Positions 7,594-13,134 of a stretch of DNA of 13,134 nt are shown one piece after another. The translations under genes and the position numbers were made by a program. The DNA is from CAYFQB01 sp964345225. GTDB taxonomy: Bacteria > Nitrospirota > Thermodesulfovibrionia > Thermodesulfovibrionales > UBA6898. The notes beneath the pieces were generated by a model. It did not search any database, had not been told where the DNA came from, and was given only the letters and a program-made list of their open reading frames with translations. The stretch lies in contig CAYFQB010000034.1 of the NCBI GenBank assembly GCA_964345225.1, positions 1 to 13,134 on the forward strand, in the 5' to 3' direction. Every line of letters begins with the position of its first letter. Positions within the stretch are counted from its first letter, which is position 1.

Positions 7594-8013
7594 ATGGTAG
7601 ATTCTTTTATGAAATATGGTGAAAGGTCAATCAAAAAAATACAACTCGAGCTCTGGGACAATCCAGAACGCGGTCATGATTACGAGATAAATATCACATA
7701 TCCTGAATTCACATGCCTTTGCCCGAGGTCAGGCTATCCTGATTTTGCAACTGTTATAATAAGATATACCCCTGCAAAAAATATAGTGGAACTAAAGTCA
7801 TTAAAACTATACCTCAATTCTTTCAGGAATTCGTATATCTCACATGAAGAGGCAACAAACAGAATCTATTCAGAGCTATATAAAAAATTGAAGCCTAAGT
7901 ATCTGGAGGTAATCGGCGACTTTAATCCGAGGGGTAACTTAAAAACAACAATCAGAGTCTGCTCGGAAAAAAATAATAAAGAAGTTAAGAAGGGAAAAAT
8001 CAAAAGAAAGTAA
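7594..8013 (+). CDS. queF: NADPH-dependent preQ0 reductase (7-cyano-7-deazaguanine reductase), unimodular QueF
   Basis: QueF reduces the nitrile of preQ0 to the amine preQ1, a late free-base step of queuosine tRNA modification. The 139-residue protein has EFTCLCPRSGYPDFA (38-52). C43 is the expected nucleophile forming the thioimide and D50 the proton donor. The QueF signature ELKSLKLY (67-74) and SFRN..ISHEE (76-86) for substrate binding are present. It is the short, single-domain type (B. subtilis-like). Start is uncertain: no Shine-Dalgarno precedes ATG 7594 or ATG 7609 (M6), and many homologues begin near M6 (MKYGE). The last ~16 residues are a lysine-rich tail that runs into the heptamer array, whose first unit supplies the TAA stop. 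No other queuosine genes are beside it. Confidence 0.95.
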   Translation: MVDSFMKYGERSIKKIQLELWDNPERGHDYEINITYPEFTCLCPRSGYPDFATVIIRYTPAKNIVELKSLKLYLNSFRNSYISHEEATNRIYSELYKKLKPKYLEVIGDFNPRGNLKTTIRVCSEKNNKEVKKGKIKRK

Positions 8014-8256
8014 GAAGTAAGGGGTGAGGAGTAAAACGCAAAGCGCATAGCGCAGGGCGCAGGGCGAAAAAGGCAAAGGACAAAGAGTTAAAAGTAAGGA
8101 GCATAAAGAAAAGTAGACACTAGGCAGTAAGCAGTAAAAAAATAACGCTTTGCGCCGAGCGCCATGCGCCATGCGAAGAGTAAACGGGCATCGTAACCGT
8201 GACCGTTAGACGTAACCGTTTAGTTCTCAAAAAGTAAGCAGTAAGAAGTAAATAGA
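8006..8256. repeat. Degenerate heptanucleotide (period-7) intergenic array, with adjoining 8257-8329
   Basis: This stretch between convergent queF and trpF is unlike the surrounding AT-rich DNA. From 8010 to 8111, tetrads of type GTAA/GCAA/GCAT/GCAG/GAAA start at 8010, 8017, 8024, 8031, 8038, 8045, 8052, 8059, 8066, 8073, 8080, 8087, 8094, 8101 and 8108: fifteen in exact 7-nt register (two variants, ACAA and GTTA). Further units occur at 8127/8134 and 8234-8252. At 8150-8174 the complementary unit recurs every 7 nt (8150, 8157, 8164, 8171), so part of the array is inverted. The 9-mer CGTAACCGT occurs at 8192-8200 and 8211-8219. Bases 8257-8329 hold a short 9-nt repeat (ACCAGAGGA/ACCAGAGAA near 8286-8303) and no gene. 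I recall similar degenerate heptamer arrays between genes in other bacteria; role unknown. Confidence 0.85.
8037..8175. repeat. Long imperfect inverted repeat within the heptamer array
   Basis: The arms 8037-8066 and 8146-8175 are each 30 nt. Compared as left arm against the reverse complement of the right arm, 23 of 30 positions match, including a perfect 9-nt end (CGCAAAGCG/CGCTTTGCG at 8037-8045 and 8146-8154, in the offset register). The 79-nt spacer is itself made of heptamer units. The GC-rich arms could form a long hairpin in RNA from either strand and might block read-through between convergent queF and trpF, but there is no U tract of a classical terminator. Confidence 0.7.
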
Positions 8257-8329
8257 ATAATTCGGAGAATTAAATTGTCCTTAAACCAGAGGAACCAGAG
8301 AAACCATTATCTAGATCAGGAAGAAGGCA

Positions 8330-8947
8330 TTAGAGAGCAGATTTGGCACGTTCTATAAATAGCTCCATTTTTTTGTGATCTTTTCTTCCTTTCCGAAGTT
8401 CAATACTACTGCTCACATCAACCCCATAGGGTTCTACGCGCTTGATTGCATCTTTAACGTTATTAAGTGTAAGCCCTCCTGCTAGAATAATCCTTCCAAA
8501 TTGTTTTGCCTCTATGGCTATATCCCAATTAAAAATCTGACCTGTCCCTCCCAGAAGTTTTGTTGTATAAGTATCCAGAAGAAATGCCGAGACAACATCT
8601 TTATATCTATAGAGGGGTTCAAGGCTTTCAAGAGATTTTACCCTTATTGCCTTTATAACCCTTCTGGAGCATTTACACATTTCAGGCGGCTCATCTCCAT
8701 GCAGTTGAATCACGTCAAGACACGAGGCGGTTGCTATTCTTTCTATATTCTCTGAGTCCTCATTGGCAAAAACACCTATGGTTGCTACAAAAGTAGGAAG
8801 ATTTTTTATTATTGAGACCGCATTCTCGATGGAAATATAACGTGGACTTTTTTTATAAAATACAAATCCTAGTGCATCTGCACCAAACTCAACCGCTGCT
8901 ATTGCGTCATCAAGATTTGTTATCCCGCAGATCTTTACTTTAACCAT
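8330..8947 (-). CDS. trpF: Phosphoribosylanthranilate isomerase
   Basis: TrpF converts N-(5-phosphoribosyl)anthranilate to CdRP, the third step of tryptophan synthesis from chorismate. The 205-residue single TIM barrel has the usual length. VKICGIT (4-10) places catalytic base C7 at the end of strand 1. FLLDT (122-126) holds the acid D125. QLHGDE (81-86), GGTG (133-136), LAGGL (155-159) and GVDVSSSIE (175-183) form the phosphate- and substrate-binding loops. It lies downstream of trpC on the same strand, but 147 nt away with its own candidate promoter, so the two may be separate transcripts. No good Shine-Dalgarno precedes the ATG. Other trp genes are not in the window. Confidence 0.97.
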   Translation of the reverse strand: MVKVKICGITNLDDAIAAVEFGADALGFVFYKKSPRYISIENAVSIIKNLPTFVATIGVFANEDSENIERIATASCLDVIQLHGDEPPEMCKCSRRVIKAIRVKSLESLEPLYRYKDVVSAFLLDTYTTKLLGGTGQIFNWDIAIEAKQFGRIILAGGLTLNNVKDAIKRVEPYGVDVSSSIELRKGRKDHKKMELFIERAKSAL

Positions 8948-8981
8948 ATAAGGACAATACCACCACTTTACGTCAACTATT

Positions 8982-9011
8982 AGTATAATATATTAAACTA
9001 TTTACGTGTAA
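8982..9011 (-). promoter_or_regulatory. Candidate trpF promoter in the trpC-trpF gap
   Basis: On the minus strand TTACAC (9011-9006) and TATACT (8987-8982) are 18 nt apart, giving a predicted leader of about 28 nt before trpF. The 147-nt gap (8948-9094) otherwise contains no gene and no clear terminator after trpC. The -35 is weak. Confidence 0.35.
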
Positions 9012-9094
9012 TTTTATAAGTGCCTATCTGATTTTTTTTCTTTTACCCATAATCCTCAAATTTTACCGCTGGACAATCTGTATAAGTTTCACTC

Positions 9095-9892
9095 TTAGGA
9101 ATCCTCTTTGCCGGTTCCCTTTAGTTCATCGATCTTCTTGCCGATATCATTGGACTCCATCAGGGATGTGCCGACAAGCATTGCGTCTATCCCTGCTTTT
9201 TCCAGCTTCAATACATCTTCCCTCGTATTTATTCCGCTCTCGCTCACGACAATTCTTTCTTCGGGAATTTCCTTCTTGAGTTCAAAAGTTGTACCAAGGT
9301 CCAAATCAAGAGTGTTCAGATTCCTGTTATTGATTCCAATCACAGGGGCATTTACCTTGAGGCACATTTCAAGCTCTTTAAAATCATGTATCTCAAAGAG
9401 CACTGACATGCCCAATTCCCGTGAAATATGGAGATACTCATCTGCCTGTTTACCCTCAAGGATATATGCTATCAGCAGTATTGCATCGGCCTTATTTGCT
9501 CTTGCTTCATATATCTGGTATTCATCTATAATGAAATCTTTCCTCAAAACAGGTCTGGTAGTAACATTTTTTATATCTGGTAAAAAATCTATTTTCCCCT
9601 GAAAAAAGTCTTCTTCTGTTATGACTGATATCGCATCAACTTTTTTTTCTTCATAAAGGGATGCGATCTTGATATGATCAAAAGTATCTCTGATAATTCC
9701 TTTAGACGGCGATGCCTTCTTGACTTCAGCAATAAGCTTGATATCCCCTGTATATCTTTTTATTGCTTTTTCAAAATCCACCGGCTTCTCGATATCCTTA
9801 ATGAGTGCCTTCAATTCTTCCAAAGAAGTCCTGGATTTAACATGTGAGAGTCGTTCCCTCTTTTTTTCTACAATTTTATTCAGAACAGACAT
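9095..9892 (-). CDS. trpC: Indole-3-glycerol-phosphate synthase
   Basis: TrpC closes the indole ring, turning CdRP (the TrpF product) into indole-3-glycerol phosphate with loss of CO2 and water. The 265-residue protein is a monofunctional TIM barrel with the usual N-terminal extension (SVLNKIVEKKRERL). Signatures seen: AEVKKASPSKG (55-65, K58 predicted catalytic), LRKDFI (116-121, K118), FEIHD (166-170, E167), INNRNL (187-192) and SESGI (217-221). The ATG at 9892 matches where homologues start, but the sequence just upstream (complement of 9893-9902) has no Shine-Dalgarno. The best promoter ends only 5 nt before the ATG, so the mRNA may be leaderless. It is divergent from murJ. Confidence 0.97.
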   Translation of the reverse strand: MSVLNKIVEKKRERLSHVKSRTSLEELKALIKDIEKPVDFEKAIKRYTGDIKLIAEVKKASPSKGIIRDTFDHIKIASLYEEKKVDAISVITEEDFFQGKIDFLPDIKNVTTRPVLRKDFIIDEYQIYEARANKADAILLIAYILEGKQADEYLHISRELGMSVLFEIHDFKELEMCLKVNAPVIGINNRNLNTLDLDLGTTFELKKEIPEERIVVSESGINTREDVLKLEKAGIDAMLVGTSLMESNDIGKKIDELKGTGKEDS

Positions 9893-9897
9893 GAAAA

Positions 9898-9926
9898 ATA
9901 TTAAAATTAATCTTAAAGTTTTTCAA
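9898..9926 (-). promoter_or_regulatory. Probable trpC promoter giving a leaderless or near-leaderless mRNA
   Basis: On the minus strand TTGAAA (9926-9921), a 17-nt spacer and TAATAT (9903-9898) make a good sigma70-type match. The usual start point, about 7 nt after the -10, falls on 9891-9892, which is the trpC ATG itself. Absence of a Shine-Dalgarno supports this reading. Confidence 0.55.
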
Positions 9927-9955
9927 CATAAATAAAGTGAAAAATCACTATCTTT

Positions 9956-9964
9956 TGCTATAAT
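9956..9964 (+). promoter_or_regulatory. Extended -10 promoter overlapping the first murJ ATG
   Basis: TGC-TATAAT is a perfect extended -10; its last bases overlap ATG 9963. The -35 region (about 9936-9942) is poor, which extended -10 promoters tolerate. Transcription would begin near 9971, downstream of ATG 9963, so translation would then start at the in-frame ATG 9975 (M5) with only a few leader bases. Confidence 0.5.
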
Positions 9965-11552
9965 GAGCGCTAATATGGGAGAAAAAGAAAGAATAACAAA
10001 GGCAGCAGGCAAAATGTCTTTTGCAACACTTATCAGCCGTATCCTGGGATACGCAAAAGACATGATCCTTGCTTTTTATTTTGGCGCCACAGGCGTTTCA
10101 GATGCATTTTTTGCAGCATTCAGGATAACTAATTTTTTGAGGGAGCTATTTGCTGAAGGCTCGATGTCATCGGCTTTCATCCCTGTATTGACCGAATATC
10201 GGCATAAAGAAGGCGAGGAAGAGGCAAAAAGGCTGGTAAAGATAACTTTTTCTTTTATTCTGGTTGCTGCAGGAACTACATGTCTCTTGGGAATAATTTT
10301 TGCTCCTGCTATCGTATCTGTAATAACTCATGGTTTTACGGATCAGCCGGAAAAATTCTCTCTCACCGTATTGTTAACCAGAGTTATGTTCCCTTTTCTT
10401 CTGTTTATCAGTATCGCTGCCTTAGTTATGGGGGCTCTTAATACAAAAAGGGTATTTTTTGTGCCAGCTCTTGCACCTGCTATGCTTAATGTGACAATTA
10501 TTACGACTATTGTGCTGTTAGTTACGAGGCTTGAAAAACCGATTACAGCTGTTGCTCTAGGAGTTGTAATCGGCGGTTTTGTCCAGTTAGCATTTCAGCT
10601 GCCTTCATTCTACAGTAAAGGATACCGTCTTGGCTTTTCCGCGTATTTTCGCCACCCTGCCCTTAAGAAGATGGCTGTTCTACTGATACCAGCAACACTG
10701 GCCCTTGCCGTGAGTCAAGTATATATTATGGTGAGCCTACTGCTTGCCTCCTATCTTCCTGAGGGAAGCGTAACATATCTTTACTATTCAATGAGATTGA
10801 TTCAGTTTCCAATAGGCATTTTTATCGTGGCAATGGGGCAGGCAGCACTCCCCAGCTTGTCAGAACATGCAGTCAGAGGAGATTTTGAAAAACTCAGAGA
10901 AGATTTCTCCTTCTCACTGCGAATGTTATTTTTCATCTCTGTGCCTGCCATGGTTGGGCTGATAGCCCTCAGAGAACCTATTGTAAATCTTCTTTTCCAG
11001 AGGGGAACATTCGACTATACAGCAACAAGAGCAACCGCTGAAGCGCTCCTGTTTTATTCTCTGGCTATATGGGCAGTAGGCGGAGTGAAAGTTGTGACAG
11101 TTACATTTTATTCATTACAGGATACGAAGACCCCGGTTAAAATAGCGGCTATTGGATTTTTTGTTAATCTCATTTTAAGTCTGATACTCATGGGACCCCT
11201 AAAACATTCAGGGCTTGCACTTGCATTTTCACTTGCTTTAAGTCTCAATTCTATATTGTTGTTTTACTTCTTGAGAAGAAAATTAAAACACATTGAAGCA
11301 AGAAGGATATTGAAATCTTTTATAAAAACCTTGATTTCTGCTGTAATCATGGGTATTACTGGATGGTTTTTGCTTCGCGGAGAATTATGGCAAACAACCG
11401 GTGACAGCCTCGAGAAAGCTCTCTTTCTTACAACTACAATAATATTTTGTGTTGTATTGTATGGTGCCGCAAGTTTCTTCTTGAAAAATGAAGAGATGAA
11501 GTATATATACGAGATGTTCAAAACTAAAATCTTTAAGAAGGGAACAGTTTAA
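9963..11552 (+). CDS. murJ: Lipid II flippase MurJ (MviN/MOP family)
   Basis: MurJ moves the peptidoglycan precursor lipid II across the inner membrane. The 529-residue protein is hydrophobic throughout, fitting the 14-helix MOP fold. The MviN signature runs through SRILGYAKD (25-33), GVSDAFFAAFRITNFLRELFAEG (44-66) and AFIPVLTEY (71-79). Later landmarks are YYSMRL (274-279) and QDTKTPVKIA (386-395). By my alignment with E. coli MurJ, essential R18, D39, R52 and R270 correspond to R26, D47, R60 and R278, all kept, while R24 is replaced by K32. Start is uncertain: ATG 9963 has no Shine-Dalgarno and overlaps a -10 element, so M5 (9975) is a credible true start. The stop overlaps the start of the MBL hydrolase gene by 1 nt (TAATG), indicating an operon. 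Confidence 0.96.
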   Translation: MSANMGEKERITKAAGKMSFATLISRILGYAKDMILAFYFGATGVSDAFFAAFRITNFLRELFAEGSMSSAFIPVLTEYRHKEGEEEAKRLVKITFSFILVAAGTTCLLGIIFAPAIVSVITHGFTDQPEKFSLTVLLTRVMFPFLLFISIAALVMGALNTKRVFFVPALAPAMLNVTIITTIVLLVTRLEKPITAVALGVVIGGFVQLAFQLPSFYSKGYRLGFSAYFRHPALKKMAVLLIPATLALAVSQVYIMVSLLLASYLPEGSVTYLYYSMRLIQFPIGIFIVAMGQAALPSLSEHAVRGDFEKLREDFSFSLRMLFFISVPAMVGLIALREPIVNLLFQRGTFDYTATRATAEALLFYSLAIWAVGGVKVVTVTFYSLQDTKTPVKIAAIGFFVNLILSLILMGPLKHSGLALAFSLALSLNSILLFYFLRRKLKHIEARRILKSFIKTLISAVIMGITGWFLLRGELWQTTGDSLEKALFLTTTIIFCVVLYGAASFFLKNEEMKYIYEMFKTKIFKKGTV

Positions 11553-12175
11553 TGAAAATTGAGCATATAATCGTAGGGCCTATTCAGAGTAACTGTTATA
11601 TAGTTTATGATGAAAAAAGCCTCGACGCAATGGTTGTTGACCCGGGAGATGAACCAGCAAAGATACTTAAGATTATAAAAGAAAATAGTCTAAAGGTTAT
11701 TTATATCGTATGTACTCACGCACATTTTGACCATATAGGTGCTGTTGCCAGTATAAAAGAGAAGACCGGTGCTAAGATAGTAATTAATAAAGATGACCTT
11801 GAGATATATATGGGTGCAAAAGACCAGGGGGCTTTCTGGGGATTTGAGATTGAACAGCCTCCGGCACCTGATATATTTGTTATAGAAGGCGATGAATTAT
11901 TTGTGGGAGGTCTAAAATTTAAAGTCCTCCATACTCCAGGCCACAGCCCCGGCGGAATTTGTCTTTACAGTGAAGGAATAATACTGACAGGTGATACAGT
12001 ATTTGCCGGCTCAGTAGGGAGAACCGACTTTTATGGTGGAAGCATAGAAGAACTCAAAAAATCATTCAAAAAGATAATGTCGTTACCTCCAGAAACAAAA
12101 ATACTTCCCGGACACGGTGATTGGTCAAAAATTGTAGAAGAAAAAGAAATGAACTTTTTTATTCAAGAATTGTAG
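11552..12175 (+). CDS. MBL-fold metallohydrolase, glyoxalase II-like
   Basis: The 207-residue protein is a single metallo-beta-lactamase-fold hydrolase. Metal ligands are visible: THAHFDH (55-61; H56, H58, D60, H61), HTPGHSPGG (127-135; H131), LTGDTVF (145-151; D148) and LPGHGD (185-190; H188), making a two-metal site. VGRTDF (155-160) and overall length match the short hydroxyacylglutathione-hydrolase-like (YcbL/GloB2-type) family, which lacks the long C-terminal glutathione-binding domain of classical GloB. Thioester hydrolysis is likely, but the exact substrate is not readable from sequence. A Shine-Dalgarno AAGGGA lies about 9 nt upstream inside the murJ end, and the start is coupled to the murJ stop through TAATG. 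No clear terminator follows; the next element is the rRNA leader. Confidence 0.93.
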   Translation: MKIEHIIVGPIQSNCYIVYDEKSLDAMVVDPGDEPAKILKIIKENSLKVIYIVCTHAHFDHIGAVASIKEKTGAKIVINKDDLEIYMGAKDQGAFWGFEIEQPPAPDIFVIEGDELFVGGLKFKVLHTPGHSPGGICLYSEGIILTGDTVFAGSVGRTDFYGGSIEELKKSFKKIMSLPPETKILPGHGDWSKIVEEKEMNFFIQEL

Positions 12176-12305
12176 TAATAATATCTCTAAAATTTAAATA
12201 TATCAAAAATAAAAGAAATAATAAGAAATTTCGCCTATTTGTAAGAAAAATAAAAATATTTTAATAATTTAACCATTTTTCTGACTATTATTAACTATTT
12301 CCCTA

Positions 12306-12338
12306 TTGACTATATTGCATAAAGTGTTATTCTATAAT
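12306..12338 (+). promoter_or_regulatory. Candidate rRNA promoter
   Basis: TTGACT (12306-12311) is followed after 16 nt by TATTCT (12328-12333). A perfect TATAAT lies at 12333-12338 but is 21 nt from that -35, so it is not clear which hexamer serves as -10. The AT-rich DNA upstream supports promoter activity. Confidence 0.5.
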
Positions 12339-12391
12339 ATAGGGAGTTATTAAGAAAATAATTAAAAGTTAAATTTCTATTTTCCTAATAG

Positions 12392-12430
12392 AAGGCTATA
12401 CTTGTTCAGGTAGCCTTTATTATTCTCTTT
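12392..12430 (+). terminator. Terminator-like hairpin in the rRNA leader
   Basis: AAGGCTA (12392-12398) and TAGCCTT (12411-12417) form a perfect 7-bp stem with a 12-nt loop, followed by TATTATTCTCTTT. The tail is T-rich but interrupted. It lies downstream of the candidate rRNA promoter, so it may be an attenuator that the following boxA elements help polymerase pass, or a terminator for read-through from murJ. Confidence 0.4.
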
Positions 12431-12434
12431 AACA
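12423..12434 (+). promoter_or_regulatory. boxA-like antitermination site 1
   Basis: TTCTCTTTAACA matches the E. coli rRNA boxA TGCTCTTTAACA at 10 of 12 bases. In E. coli boxA RNA is bound by NusB/NusE (S10) and makes rRNA transcription resistant to Rho. It precedes a hairpin at 12439-12456. Confidence 0.55.
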
Positions 12435-12438
12435 TTAT

Positions 12439-12456
12439 CATTATCAAAAGATAATG
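12439..12456 (+). promoter_or_regulatory. boxB-like hairpin of the rRNA leader
   Basis: CATTATC and GATAATG form a perfect 7-bp stem closed by an AAAA loop, placed between the two boxA-like sites. Position and size resemble boxB hairpins of nut-type sites; sequence alone does not prove factor binding. Confidence 0.45.
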
Positions 12457-12469
12457 AAATAGTGAAAAA

Positions 12470-12478
12470 TGTTCTTTG
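12470..12478 (+). promoter_or_regulatory. boxA-like antitermination site 2
   Basis: TGTTCTTTG, followed by AAAACT, resembles the TGTTCTTTGAAAACT boxA region common in rRNA leaders of other bacteria. It lies about 45 nt before the predicted 16S 5' end. Confidence 0.55.
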
Positions 12479-12522
12479 AAAACTAAAGAGCAGGTCTCGT
12501 CAGTCTTTTGAGCAATTCAGTA

Positions 12523-13134
<612 letters not shown>

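Larger units (their letters stand above)
12176..12522 (+). other. rRNA operon leader and upstream region (non-coding)
   Basis: No gene is seen between the MBL hydrolase and 16S rRNA. Bases 12176-12300 are extremely AT-rich and could include an UP-element-like region. Bases 12300-12522 carry the promoter candidate, a terminator-like hairpin, two boxA-like elements and a boxB-like hairpin, annotated separately. Together they look like a standard antiterminated rRNA leader. Confidence 0.7.

Noticed and set aside
7939..8172. A 77-codon minus-strand open frame with a leucine/tyrosine-rich product
   Set aside because: Its repetitive LLTPYFLL-style wording is what the heptamer array yields in translation; no ribosome site or family match, and it overlaps queF.
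8006..8256. CRISPR array interpretation of the repeats
   Set aside because: The period is 7 nt with no spacers, and no cas genes are present.
8014..8329. Insertion-sequence remnant
   Set aside because: No transposase fragments, terminal repeats of usual form or target-site duplication; inverted arms are made of heptamer units.

Overview
The window looks like a chromosomal segment of a diderm, probably anaerobic bacterium. The 16S rRNA start (12523 onward), the multihaem cytochrome, the AT-rich DNA and the secreted DUF1566/Ig protein best fit the Nitrospirota (Thermodesulfovibrionia-like). That placement comes from memory of sequence style, not a search, and is moderate at best.

Layout. Positions 1-4229 (minus) hold the first ~1409 codons of a very large secreted protein. 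It carries a duplicated module of two DUF1566 (Lcl-type) domains plus an ASPM/HYDIN-like Ig domain, followed by carboxypeptidase-regulatory-like, Ig and FN3 domains; its 3' end is outside the window. Positions 4230-4553 are its upstream region, with a good sigma70-type promoter. Positions 4554-7397 (minus) form a tight cluster read in the order rho, small membrane protein, PaaI-like thioesterase, and a membrane-anchored 11-haem cytochrome c; genes overlap by 4 and 11 nt or are 6 nt apart. Divergent from rho is queF (7594-8013, plus), for queuosine synthesis.

Positions 8006-8256, between convergent queF and trpF, hold a striking degenerate period-7 array. Fifteen consecutive tetrads stay in exact register, and part of the array returns in inverted orientation as 30-nt imperfect inverted arms. 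Next come trpF (8330-8947) and trpC (9095-9892), both minus, with a probable separate promoter for trpF. trpC diverges from murJ (9963-11552, plus) over a 70-bp gap whose two best promoters lie so close to the start codons that leaderless or near-leaderless mRNAs are likely. murJ is coupled through TAATG to an MBL-fold (glyoxalase II-like) hydrolase.

Positions 12176-12522 are an rRNA leader with a promoter region, a terminator-like hairpin, two boxA-like sites and a boxB-like hairpin. The 16S rRNA gene then runs off the right edge.

The genes are mostly housekeeping (termination, queuosine, tryptophan, lipid II flipping, rRNA) with accessory respiration and surface functions. No phage, IS, CRISPR, toxin-antitoxin or defence system is visible. 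The least explained elements are the heptamer array, the 11-haem cytochrome with a CXXXCH site, and the duplicated DUF1566 exoprotein.
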